Made by a program: the position numbers and the translations under genes
Shown here: one piece after another, positions 40,923 through 49,971 of the stretch
Position numbering within the stretch: position 1 is the first letter of the stretch
Layout: each line of letters starts with the position of its first letter
The notes under the pieces: generated by a model
Database searches by the model: none
The model's input: only the letters and a program-made list of their open reading frames with translations
Told to the model about the DNA's origin: nothing
From: CAWAMR01 sp963783095
GTDB lineage: Bacteria; Planctomycetota; Planctomycetia; Gemmatales; Gemmataceae
Length of the DNA: 64,000 bases
Assembly (NCBI GenBank): GCA_963783095.1
Contig: CAWAMR010000001.1
Coordinates: forward strand, 434,001-498,000
Direction of reading: 5' to 3'

Positions 40923-41138
40923 ATGAGCCTGGACAAGAGCCTTAAACGTAAGGGCGGAATGGCCCGCAATCGTAGTGTGCTGACGCGCACCGAGCGGATC
41001 AAAGCACTCAAAGACGCCGAAAAATGGACGGACGGCCGAAGTCCCTTCGGTTTGCCGAAAGTTCGCGTGGTGAAAATTGTCCTCAAGAAGGCCAAGAAAG
41101 AGAAGGCCGAGGGCGAGGAAGAAGCCGCCAAGAAGTAA
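40923..41138 (+). CDS. PVC-superphylum small basic protein
   Basis: A 71-residue Lys/Arg-rich protein: 'MSLDKSLKRKGGMARNRSVL', 'TRTERIKALKDAEKW', 'GLPKVRVVKIVLKK' and a tail alternating Lys and Glu. This matches the small basic protein family conserved across Planctomycetes, Verrucomicrobia and Chlamydiae (TIGR04137 type), thought to bind rRNA or act as a ribosome-associated factor. It is strong support for a PVC host. The gene stands alone between a repeat and folK. Confidence 0.85.
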   Translation: MSLDKSLKRKGGMARNRSVLTRTERIKALKDAEKWTDGRSPFGLPKVRVVKIVLKKAKKEKAEGEEEAAKK

Positions 41139-41246
41139 CAGGCCCTTGATGTTAACTTGATGCGCAAGCGAGGAAAATTCTCCTTGCTTGCGCATCTAGT
41201 TGACCTGAGGTCGCTTTTGTGAGTGATTCCTCTTGGTTTTCCTCTC

Positions 41247-42509
41247 ATGTCTCGCGTCTTCATAGCACTGGGCAGCAACCTCGGTCAACGAGACGCAACG
41301 CTCGATCGCGCTATTCGTCGATTGCGTGCAGAACCTCATATCCGATTGATTCGAGTCTCTTCGTACTACGAAACTGCTCCGGTCGGCGGCCCCGCCCAGC
41401 AAGGTGCTTATCTCAACGCCGTTGCCGAGATCGAAACGGAACTTCCTCCCGAGCAAGTCCTCCAGCGTCTTCTGGAAATCGAACAGGAATTCGGTCGGGT
41501 TCGCAGCGAACGGAATGCACCGCGCACCCTCGACCTCGACGTGCTTCTCTATGCCGATTGGGTCCGAGAAGTGCCCGATCCGATCCTCCCCCATCCTAGG
41601 CTGCACGAGCGCCGATTCGTATTAGTTCCTTTTGCCGAGATTGCCCCGGATGTTATCCATCCGCTTTTCAAGAAATCGATCGCTGAATTACGAGATCTTC
41701 TTCCCGCCACAAAGGAAAGCGCCGTCGAGGTTTATACTTCACCCATCGCGCACTCGATTCGAGAGTTGGCCGGCCTCAGAGCGCTGGTGACCGGCTCCAC
41801 GAGCGGCATCGGCAAAGCCATTGCCCTGGAACTGGCACGGGCCGGCGCATCGGTGATGATCCACGGTCATCGTTCCGTCGATGCTGCCAGAAAGATCGCG
41901 GATGAGATAGCGGCCCTGGGCGTGTGTACTGACCTTCGGATGGCCGATCTGCGCAATCCAGCGGAATGCGAAGCACTCGTCGAGCAGTCCTGGTCGGTGT
42001 GGAAAGGCCTCGACATCTGGATCAACAACGCCGGCGCAGATTTGCTCACCACGGAAGCATCGTCGTGGTCCTTTCTCCGGAAATGGCAAGAACTGCTCGC
42101 GGTCGACGTCACCGCGAGTATGCTGCTGTCGTGCGCTGTGGGCGAGCGAATGAAAGCGAGTCGAGGAGGAGTGATTTTGACCATGGGCTGGGATCAGGCG
42201 GAAACCGGAATGGAGGGAGACAGCGGACAGCTATTCGCAGCAGCCAAATCGGCGATCATGGCGTTTACGCGAAGTCTCGCAAAGACCCTGGCTCCCAAGG
42301 TTCGCGTCAACTGTCTGGCACCGGGCTGGATCAAGACGGCATGGGGTGAAACCGCATCGGCAACCTGGCAAAATCGCGTCAAGGAAGAAACACCATTGCA
42401 ACGCTGGGGGCTGCCGGAAGATGTCGCCGCAACAGCACGCTGGCTCGTGTCACCCGCGGCAGAGTTTGTGACGGGGCAGATCGTGCGAATTAATGGCGGG
42501 GTGGTTTAG
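41247..42509 (+). CDS. folK: HPPK (FolK) fused to an SDR reductase domain
   Basis: The N-terminal 165 residues are 6-hydroxymethyl-7,8-dihydropterin pyrophosphokinase: 'MSRVFIALGSNLGQRDATLD', 'YYETAPVGGPAQQGAYLNAV' and 'NAPRTLDLDVLLYADW' with 'PHPRLHERRFVLVP'. This is the folate-pathway diphosphokinase before dihydropteroate synthase. The remaining 250 residues are an SDR domain ('RALVTGSTSGIGKAIALELA', 'LDIWINNAGADLL', 'VRVNCLAPGWIKT'). The usual catalytic Tyr-x-x-x-Lys is Phe-Ala-Ala-Ala-Lys ('QLFAAAKSAIMAFTRSLAK') and the Ser position reads 'GVILTMGWDQ'. A pteridine-reductase-like job would fit folate, but the missing Tyr makes activity doubtful. ATG 41247 is the conserved start. Confidence 0.88.
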   Translation: MSRVFIALGSNLGQRDATLDRAIRRLRAEPHIRLIRVSSYYETAPVGGPAQQGAYLNAVAEIETELPPEQVLQRLLEIEQEFGRVRSERNAPRTLDLDVLLYADWVREVPDPILPHPRLHERRFVLVPFAEIAPDVIHPLFKKSIAELRDLLPATKESAVEVYTSPIAHSIRELAGLRALVTGSTSGIGKAIALELARAGASVMIHGHRSVDAARKIADEIAALGVCTDLRMADLRNPAECEALVEQSWSVWKGLDIWINNAGADLLTTEASSWSFLRKWQELLAVDVTASMLLSCAVGERMKASRGGVILTMGWDQAETGMEGDSGQLFAAAKSAIMAFTRSLAKTLAPKVRVNCLAPGWIKTAWGETASATWQNRVKEETPLQRWGLPEDVAATARWLVSPAAEFVTGQIVRINGGVV

Positions 42510-42632
42510 CGTTGTCGACGGGTGCGTTAAAAACCGTTGCGCTCTCGGCAAGCCAACTCATTGTCTTCCGGCTACAATCTTCACAACCATTGCGTACTCC
42601 TCTGGATTGTTCCAAAAAGACGGATCGGCCCC

Positions 42633-42704
42633 ATGCTTACCGGTGAAATCCGCAGTCAAATCGATCGTATCTGGGATGCTTTCTGGACCGGCGGCAACAA
42701 ATGA
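42633..42704 (+). pseudogene. hsdM: 5' remnant of hsdM (type I restriction methyltransferase subunit)
   Basis: ATG 42633 opens 23 codons reading 'MLTGEIRSQIDRIWDAFWTG' plus Gly-Asn-Lys and TGA. The first 21 residues match the very conserved HsdM N-terminus, which normally continues 'GIxNPLxVIEQxTYLLF'. The match ends abruptly at the Gly-Gly. The next base after the stop is the end of the oppositely oriented 104-residue gene. The rest of hsdM is absent from the window. With the hsdS tail at 43708-43818 and hsdR at 43820 this marks the left edge of a replacement within a type I restriction operon. Confidence 0.7.
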
Positions 42705-43019
42705 TTACTCAGATTCCATGAACAAAAAGTCATCCGGATCAAGTCCATCGGGAAATGGACGGGCCCTGATTTGGGCAACGATCAATTCTCCCGGAGTATC
42801 CAGGCGAACAAGAATGGTCGCCGCCCACAATTTTCCAGCATTGTCATAGGCTCGAAAATTGAGCATTGGCCGAATGAAAGGGAATGCCGGTTCTTGAAGA
42901 ATACTCGGATCGTCCGCAGTGCGCTCGAGCCAACGCCAAATTACCGTCAAAAGTGTTCTGTCTTTTGGGATTTCGGCAAGGGATTCTTTTGCTTTAGCAG
43001 AGATAACGATCTTGAGCAT
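42705..43019 (-). CDS. Small protein downstream of Panacea-domain gene; candidate toxin
   Basis: A 104-residue protein, 'MLKIVISAKAKESLAEIPKD', 'LLTVIWRWLERTADDPSILQ', 'FRAYDNAGKLWAATILVRLD' and an acidic end. The order (Ile-Val-Ile-Ser N-terminus, helical hairpin, beta-strands ending 'LIVAQIRARP') resembles the RelE/ParE toxin fold, but no catalytic signature is clear and I do not assign the family firmly. It begins six bases after the Panacea gene stop, so the two form one operon. Size and position fit the toxin half of a Panacea-type pair. An alternative is an unrelated structural protein. Confidence 0.6.
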   Translation of the reverse strand: MLKIVISAKAKESLAEIPKDRTLLTVIWRWLERTADDPSILQEPAFPFIRPMLNFRAYDNAGKLWAATILVRLDTPGELIVAQIRARPFPDGLDPDDFLFMESE

Positions 43020-43025
43020 CGTTGT

Positions 43026-43622
43026 TTATCCCGGACACGACCTCAGCAATTCCTCAAAGAATTCTTTGCCCGACACGCACGTGTTCTTATCGAATGATTC
43101 CTCTGCGTCAAAAGCATCCTTGAGATCAATCATGAACTTTCTTTTCTGATTATTGACCAGTTCCATGCGCAATTTCTGCCCTCGTGCGTCTCGATCTTGA
43201 GCGTCCAGCATCGGCATGGTCTGGTATACAACCTCATCGAGAAGATTCCGGAGTGGTGTGTCTCGTACTTGTTTTGCCACTGATTCTGCGATCCGAAGTT
43301 CTGCCCGGTGCAAACCGTCCGATTTCGGCGATATTTCTGATTTGTACCGATAAGCCGGCTTTCCGAACGCGTTCGCGTAGGGTTCTTCACTAATGGTTCC
43401 ATCGGCTTTCATTTGATCCAAAACAACATAAACTCGCGGGTCAAAAGGCCCGTGATCGCCCCAGATATACTCAAGATCGGTAATCGGTTCGCCTTGATAC
43501 TGACGGTATTCCAGATCGGAAAGGTAGAGAAACTTGATTATTTGCGTTCTTCCAGCGCCAGGATTTTCCGACAGGAAGAACAAAATCAGATTGGCAATTC
43601 GTTCGTTTTTTTTTGACGTCAT
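43026..43622 (-). CDS. Panacea-domain (DUF4065/SocA-like) antitoxin-like protein
   Basis: A 198-residue protein with the Panacea pattern: 'RIANLILFFLSENPGAGRTQ' and 'IIKFLYLSDLEYRQYQGEPI' (the usual K.LYL.D......G..I), 'EYIWGDHGPFDPRVYVVLDQ' (usual Y..GP.......L) and later helices. Panacea proteins (PanA) are antitoxins that pair with many unrelated toxins, and SocA is a related proteolytic adaptor. Start at ATG 43622; a TTG at 43649 is less likely. A sigma70-like promoter lies 65-93 bases upstream. It is inserted in reverse between the hsdM and hsdS remnants. Confidence 0.8.
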   Translation of the reverse strand: MTSKKNERIANLILFFLSENPGAGRTQIIKFLYLSDLEYRQYQGEPITDLEYIWGDHGPFDPRVYVVLDQMKADGTISEEPYANAFGKPAYRYKSEISPKSDGLHRAELRIAESVAKQVRDTPLRNLLDEVVYQTMPMLDAQDRDARGQKLRMELVNNQKRKFMIDLKDAFDAEESFDKNTCVSGKEFFEELLRSCPG

Positions 43623-43686
43623 GGGCTTTTGCCTCTTGTAAGGGGTCAAAAAGCTCGTCAGGATGTCCCTGACAACCCCAATAAAA

Positions 43687-43715
43687 ATACTAACGTGCGT
43701 ACACTAGGTCGTCAA
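43687..43715 (-). promoter_or_regulatory. Sigma70-type promoter for the Panacea operon
   Basis: On the minus strand, TTGACG (43715-43710) and TAGTAT (43692-43687) are separated by 17 bases, an almost consensus pair. It faces the Panacea gene, whose ATG is about 65 bases downstream. The spacer holds the palindrome-like word gtgtacgcac, a possible operator for autoregulation. Confidence 0.65.
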
Positions 43716-43818
43716 GAGAAAACCGCAACAACTCAGATCGGCGCAACGCCAATCGTTGGCTAAACTGGAAGAATTATTTGCATCCCTCCAACATCGTGCA
43801 TTTCGTGGGGAGTTGTAA
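43708..43818 (+). pseudogene. hsdS: 3' remnant of hsdS (type I restriction specificity subunit)
   Basis: The frame is open from 43708 (after a TAG) to TAA 43816-43818. Its last part reads 'RSAQRQSLAKLEELFASLQH' then 'RAFRGEL' and stop. This is the typical C-terminal coiled-coil end of HsdS ('LDxLFASLQHRAFxGEL'). Everything upstream of about 43726 is unrelated cassette DNA, including its promoter. The stop is followed after one base by the GTG of hsdR, so the original hsdS-hsdR junction is preserved. Confidence 0.72.
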
Positions 43819-43819
43819 C

Positions 43820-46800
43820 GTGTCTTAGTTCGCCTTCCTTCAAGCCGAATGGCCGGCAGTCTTTGAAGCAGCGTCCAAAGCGGAGTCGGCCGTTCATCCC
43901 GATCCGCGCACCGCTTGCTTCTATGCCCGCCGAGCGCTGGAATTGCTGGTTCACTGGGTCTTCAAGCACGATGCCGGAATGGAGCTTCCCTATCAGGACA
44001 ATTTAAGCGCCCTTATCCACGAGCCGACCTTCAAGAACGCCGCGGGCGAGGCCGTTTTCAATAAGGCCCGCCTCATCGCCCGGCTGGGCAATGCGGCCGT
44101 TCATAACCATCGACCCGTTCAACTGGCCGATGCCCAGACGGCACTGCGCGAACTGTTTCACGTCGGCTATTGGCTGGCCCGGACCTACGCCAAAGGAGCC
44201 AAGCCTGCTTCGGGGTTGATATTTCTGGTTCATGCGATTCCGGTCAATACCACGGTTGCCAAGCAAACCATCGACCAGCTTGGCAAGCTGGAAACCCAGC
44301 TTCGCGAACGGGATGACAAACTCTCAGCGCTCCTGGCCGACAAGACCGCCCTCGATGATGAACTCAGCCGATTGTGCGCGGAAATCGCGGAGGCCCGAAA
44401 AGCCAACACCGCCCAGGCCGATACCCACGACTATTCCGAAGAAGAAACGCGCGACTACTTCATCGACCTGTTGCTGAAGGAGGCCAACTGGCCGCTCGAC
44501 CAGAAGCGCGATCGGGAATTTGAAGTCGAGGGCATGCCCAACAAGCAAGGCAAGGGGAAAGTCGATTACGTCCTTTGGGGCGACGATGGGCTGCCGCTGG
44601 CCGTCATCGAAGCCAAGCGAACCCGGCGCGACCCGCGTGTCGGCCAGCAACAGGCGAAACTCTATGCCGATTGTCTCGAAAAACAGTTCGGTCGTCGGCC
44701 CATCATCTTTTACTCCAACGGCTACGAGCACTGGATGTGGGATGATGCCGGCTATCCGCCGCGTTCGGTGCAAGGCTTTTACAAGAAAGGCGAACTGGAA
44801 CTGTTGATCCAAAGGCGCACCAGCCAAAAGCCGCTTTCCACGCGCGGATCAACGAAGCGATCGTCGAACGCTATTACCAGAGCCGGGCCATCCGGAAAAT
44901 CTGTGAGACCTTTGAAAAGGATAAGCAACGCAAAGCGCTCATCGTCATGGCCACCGGTGCAGGCAAGACGCGGACGGTGATTGCACTGGTCGAACTCCTG
45001 ATGCAGTGCAACTGGGTGAAACGGGCCTTGTTCCTGGCCGATCGCATCGCACTGGTCAACCAGGCAGTTGGTGCCTTCAAGAAGCACTTGCCCAGCGTCC
45101 CGCCGGTCAATCTCATCACCGATCGCGAAGCGGAAGGGCGAATGTTCGTCTCGACCTATCCGACCATGATGGGCTTGATCGAGGACACGCGCGACGGTCA
45201 ACGCCGTTTCGGCGTCGGCCATTTCGATCTGGTGGTGATCGATGAGGCCCATCGTTCGGTCTTCCAGAAGTACAAGGCCATTTTCGACTACTTCGATTCG
45301 CTCCTGGTCGGGCTGACGGCCACGCCCAAGGGCGAAGTCCACAAGAATACTTACAGCTTGTTCGACCTGGAAACGGGAGTGCCGACCGATGCTTATCCGC
45401 TGGAGGAGGCGGTCGCCGACAAGTTTCTGGTGCCGCCGTTGTCGGTGTCGGTGCCGCTGAAGTTCCAGCGTGAGGGGATCGATTACGACAAGCTTTCGGA
45501 CGAGGAAAAGGAACAGTGGGATGAGATGGAATGGGACGAGGAGGGGGGCGTTCCCGACTACGTCGAAGCCGCAGCGGTCAACAAATGGCTGTTCAACAAG
45601 GATACGGTGGACAAGGTTCTCAAGCACGTGATGATGCGCGGCATCAAGGTCGCGGGCGGCGATCGACTCGGCAAGACGATTATTTTCGCCAAGAACGAAA
45701 ACCATGCCCGATTCATCGAGGATCGTTTCAACGTCAACTATCCGCACCTCAAAGGAGAATTTGCCCGCACTATCACCTTTCAGACCGAATATCCGCAGAG
45801 TCTGATCGATAACTTCTCGCTCAAGGACAAGCCGCCGCACATCGCCATTTCGGTGGACATGCTCGACACGGGCATCGACGTGCCGGAAGTGGTGAATCTG
45901 GTCTTCTTCAAGATCGTGCGCTCGAAGACCAAGTTCTGGCAAATGATGGGACGGGGAACCCGGCTGTGCCCCGACTTGTTTGGGCCGGGCAAGGACAAAA
46001 AGCTGTTTTACGTCTTCGACTATTGCGGCAACCTGGAATTCTTCAAAGCGAACGCGGAAACCACGGATGGCTCAGCGGGGGAATCGCTGGGCAAGCAACT
46101 TTTCAAGACCAGGCTGGAACTGGTCGGCGTGCTGGATAACCGAGGCACGAAAGCCGATTCCATACAGTCGGCAACCTCCGAGACGGTGCTGCGCAGCGAG
46201 ACCGCGGAAACGCTGCGGACCGAGGTTGCGGCCATGAACCCGGAGAACTTTGTCGTTCGCCCCGAAGCGCAGGCTGGTCGAAATCTACTCCGAACCGACC
46301 GCCTGGCAGGAACTGACGCCGGACAACCACCGCGATTTGGCCGAAGAAGTGGCGGGCCTGCCCAGCGAGTTGAAACCCGAATCGGAAGAGGCCAAGCGCT
46401 TCGACTTGCTGATGCTGCGCTTACAACTGGCCGTCCTCCTGGCGGAGCCTCGCTTCGAAAGGCTGCGCGATCAGGTGATCGAAATCGCTGGTTTATTGGA
46501 GGAGAAGGAATCGATACCGCGCGTCAAGGAGCAAATGCCGCTGATTCTGGATTTGCAGACGGAAGAATGGTGGCCGGATGTCACCGCGCCGATGCTGGAA
46601 AACGTCCGCAAGAAGCTGCGCGACCTGGTTCAATTGATCGAAAAGGCGAGGCGCAAGCCAATTTACACCGAGTTCACGGACACCCTGGGCGATGAAGCGA
46701 GCGTGGACCTCCTCGACTTTGAGGGCGGCGGCGAGTTCGAGCAATTTCGCGAGAAAGCCCGAGCATTCCTGCGCGCCCATCAGGATCATGCCGCGATTCG

Positions 46801-47206
46801 CAAGCTGCGCACAAACGAGAGGCTGAGCGCGATCGATCTCACCGAACTGGAACAACTTCTGACCAAGAGTGGGGCCGGTTCCGTCGAAGAGATCGAACAC
46901 GCCAAGGGACAAGCGCACGGTTTGGGAGTATTCATTCGCTCGCTGGTCGGCCTGGATCGCGATGCCGCCAAGCAAGCCTTTGCCGGTTTTCTGAGCGGGA
47001 AGTCATTAACGGCGAATCAAATCGAATTCGTGAATCTGATCATCAACTACCTGACTGAACACGGTATAATGGATGCATCGATGCTTTACGAATCGCCGTT
47101 CACGGACATCGCCGCGCGCGGGCCGGATGGGATCTTTAACTCCGAACAGATCGAAACCATCCTGTCGATCCTGGACGACGTTCAAGCAATGGCTATGGCA
47201 GCATGA
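43820..47206 (+). CDS. hsdR: Type I restriction enzyme R subunit, EcoEI type (frameshifts; codon-3 stop)
   Basis: ATP-dependent DNA translocase and nuclease subunit. In order: DUF4145-like N-terminus ('FAFLQAEWPAVFEAASKAES'), nuclease domain ('GKVDYVLWGDDGLPLAVIEA' then Lys-Arg, the Asp...Glu-x-Lys core), helicase Walker A 'VMATGAGKTRTVIALVELLM', DEAH box 'LVVIDEAHRSVFQKYKAIFD', 'LLVGLTATPKGEVHKNTYSL', 'DMLDTGIDVPEVVNLVFFKI', 'KFWQMMGRGTRLCPDLFGPG', and the EcoEI C-terminal domain. GTG 43820 has GGGGAG seven bases upstream, but the third codon is TAG. Frames shift near 44830 and 46262. The hsdM and hsdS genes it needs are only remnants, so it is probably orphaned. Confidence 0.88.
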
Positions 47207-47251
47207 TGAGCCGCTCCCGAAAATGGCGTAGTGATTCGTCTCTATGTTTTC

Positions 47252-47585
47252 AGAATGTTACAAATTGCTACAAAAAATCGATTTTGCGGTGACTGTCGCA
47301 GATGTAAACGAAAGTGCATATGAACGCGATGTCACAAATTGCTACAAAAAATCGATTTTGCGGTGACTGTCGCAGATGTAAACGAAAGTACATATGAATA
47401 GAATGTTACAAATTGCTACAAAAAATCGATTTTGCGGTGACTATCGTAGATGTAAACGAAAGTACATATGAATAGAATGTTACAAATTGCTACAAAAAAT
47501 CGATTTTGCCGGGACTGTCGCAAATTCAAACAAATGAACACGACTACAAATTGCTACAAGAAATCGATGTTACGATAACATTTGA
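47252..47585. repeat. 74-bp direct tandem repeat array, four copies plus a degenerate fifth
   Basis: The marker caaattgcta recurs at 47261, 47335, 47409 and 47483 (period 74) and at 47547 in a shortened, diverged copy. Each unit contains the palindrome aaaatcgatttt, the word gcggtgactgtcgcagatg and gtacatatgaat. Copies 2 to 4 differ by only a few bases. No open frame of note crosses it. The 405-base gap between hsdR and ybeY holds nothing else. It is not a CRISPR array because there are no unique spacers. Confidence 0.9.
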
Positions 47586-47611
47586 AAAATCAAGCGAACG
47601 TATTAATATAT

Positions 47612-48055
47612 TCACTCTTCGGCAATATCCGGTAGGCCCAGTTCGCTCAGATGATAGCGTTCGGCCTCACGCATTCTTTGGGAATCTTCAGCGGTTCGGT
47701 CGTCGTAGCCGCATAGATGCAAGAGCCCGTGAATCACATAAAGCGACAACTCCACCTCCACAGGATGGCCGCGCTCGCTTGCTTGTTCCAGACCCACTTC
47801 CGCTCCGATGACCAGTTCTCCTTCCAGCGTTTTTGCTCCGGGTGAGCTCAGTGGGAAGGTGATGACATCGGTGGGTTCATCGTGGTTCAAGAACCGTTTG
47901 TTCAGCTCGTGAATCGTCGGATTATCCACGAAAGCCAGGCTGATCTTTGCCTCCTTGATGCTCTCGCCTTCCAGGACCGATCGCACCAGTTCTTTCAACT
48001 GCGGGACGTTCACCGGTACTTGGTCCTGGGGGCTAACCACCGAAACACGAATCAT
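47612..48055 (-). CDS. ybeY: Endoribonuclease YbeY (16S rRNA maturation)
   Basis: Zinc-dependent ribonuclease in rRNA maturation and ribosome quality control. The family motif 'VIHGLLHLCGYDD' (metal His residues) is at about residues 112-124, preceded by 'NHDEPTDVITFPLS' and 'GELVIGAEVGLEQA'. 147 residues is the usual length. Its ATG overlaps the stop of the upstream MFS-acyltransferase gene as ATGA, so translation is likely coupled. Confidence 0.94.
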   Translation of the reverse strand: MIRVSVVSPQDQVPVNVPQLKELVRSVLEGESIKEAKISLAFVDNPTIHELNKRFLNHDEPTDVITFPLSSPGAKTLEGELVIGAEVGLEQASERGHPVEVELSLYVIHGLLHLCGYDDRTAEDSQRMREAERYHLSELGLPDIAEE

Positions 48056-49953
48056 CCCTCGGCCTCCTTCGTGGGTTGGGCAGAGTGTTCTTCTTCCTCC
48101 GACTCAGGTATCGTGAAAAGATCGATCGCCGGCAACCCCAACGCAGCGCTGCTTCCAGACAGGCACGCATCAAAGTTAGCCGGGTCGGCAAGTGAGTTTC
48201 CAGGGTCTTGGCGTCCAGGATCCGAGGTATGGCGACGGAAATGCGGATCGATCGCCAGAAATCCATCCGTTTGTTTTTGGTCGGCGGCCCGCCCTTATGG
48301 GAAATGAAACTGCCCCAATTCCCATCGATCCAGCACGCAAAGACCGGGACGGCCGGGCGCGCTTTCAAGATTTGCCAGATTCCCCGACCAAACCGCCGAA
48401 GTTCCTGGTCCTCTTTTCGGCGCAAGTATCCTTCCGGAAATACGACCAGCACTTCGCCGCGGTCGAGGGCGGCAAGGGCATCCTGAATCTCGGGAGCATC
48501 TCGCGCATGCGCACATCCGGCACGCGAATCGTCCCGAAGACATTGCGCATAAACCAGGAGATTACGCGGAGATCGTAATACTTGCTCGTCATCATCGGTA
48601 CCGTTGGAGCGGGCAAAATTTTCTCCAGCCATAACGGATCGAACCACGCGGCATGATTGGCGATCATCACGTATGGCCCTCTCCAGGGCAACATTGGCGC
48701 ACCCGGCCCCGATGCGCGGACGCGATAAAACGGCCACAATAGCCATTCAACCGCGGTCTCCAATGCGGGCCGAAAGAAGACGAGCCAGGCGAGGATAAGG
48801 CCGAGCAAACTCAGGGCCATCACTCCGTACCCTGCGTATATCGGCACGGCGAGGAGTACTTGTCGCATCGAGATCAGAAACGCGACCAGACCCAGTGCTG
48901 CGAGACCGCAGCCTGCAAAGAGGATGGCCGCACCGTGCCCTTGAGAAGATTCGGGCTGATAAATCTGATACGTGGTCAAGAGCGGCACGATCATTATTCC
49001 CAGAAACACGGCCATGCCCAGACCCGCGCCATACCAGTCCGCAGAACTTACGCCCCAGATCGAGCAGATCGACAACCCCACCGTTGCGAACGGGACTCTT
49101 CCCAAAGTTCGGTAGGCATTGCCGTGCAAGCCTCCCAGGATCAGACCGATAATCACTGCCAGCGCAAAACCTTGATGAGCGTGGTTTGGAATGAGCCACT
49201 GATCGAGCGCAACCAACAGCGCAAAAACTCCCAACAGGGCAAACAGCGAATGCCGGCTCTTGCGCGATGTCATAATCGATTTTGCGGTAGTCAGAAAGGG
49301 TCCGATAAGCCCTTTGCTTATCAAAAGCTCATGGGTCGGCTGAAAGCGTGCGAACATCAGGGCGACGATCGCGAGACCGAAACCGGCATGAGCGGCCTGA
49401 AGCTGGAGCGGCATTCCCCGCGGAGCCACTTCCGAGAAGCCAATCCAGATGCCGACACCTGTGCCGGCCGAGACTGCCAGCATCACAATCGCCTGAACGT
49501 GCGGAAGAGGAAGGTGTCCCTGTCTGGCGGCTTCCGGAACAATCGCAAATCGACATGCGGAAAAAAAGACCGATGCAATGGACAATAGCCCGATAGTACC
49601 GATCCAGTTGGGAAAACTGCTTATCCCCGTGAAGGAAACGATACCCAGTCCCGCCAGGGCAGCCAAGAGCATCACCAGCCACCTGTACCGGCTCGATGCA
49701 AGAGCGCCGATCAGAGGTGCGACAACGATGGTCGGGACCGCCGCCAGGAATAGCCACAAGAACAACCAAAAGGTGCAAGCGGTGCGGGGATTCCATTATC
49801 GGCCAGCCGTAAAGGTGCATTGATCGCTGGAAAGCCGGAGTTGAGTCGAGACAGGGCGAAAGCTGCCATGGCATTTTCGCCGAGTGCAAAGGCAAACAGG
49901 GCGAACCACAAGGGAATGAGCCGGGAGCGTACCGATCGAGGAGATGGGTGCAT
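48052..49953 (-). CDS. MFS-like membrane protein fused to a PlsC-type acyltransferase (frameshifts)
   Basis: The N-terminal two-thirds has about twelve hydrophobic segments ('LIPLWFALFAFALGENAMAA' to 'LLTTYQIYQPES') resembling LplT-type lysophospholipid flippases. The C-terminal part is an LPLAT acyltransferase with 'MIANHAAWFDPLWLEKILPA' (NHx4D) and 'VLVVFPEGYLRRKEDQELR' (FPEG). This is the LplT-Aas-like layout for recycling lysophospholipids at the inner membrane. Breaks lie near 49780, 48500 and 48130. After the last, the tail 'IDLFTIPESEEEEHSAQPTK' ends at a TGA overlapping the ybeY start. Lysophospholipid as substrate is inferred from architecture. Confidence 0.75.
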
Positions 49954-49971
49954 GCCAATGTTGTATCGACA

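Noticed and set aside
37599..47206. A single contiguous defence island
   Set aside because: The defence-like genes (RloA-like, hsd remnants, Panacea pair) are separated by housekeeping or lineage genes (small basic protein, folK-SDR), so I treat them as separate damaged loci.
47252..47585. CRISPR array
   Set aside because: The 74-bp units are continuous direct repeats with no unique spacers, and no cas gene is nearby.
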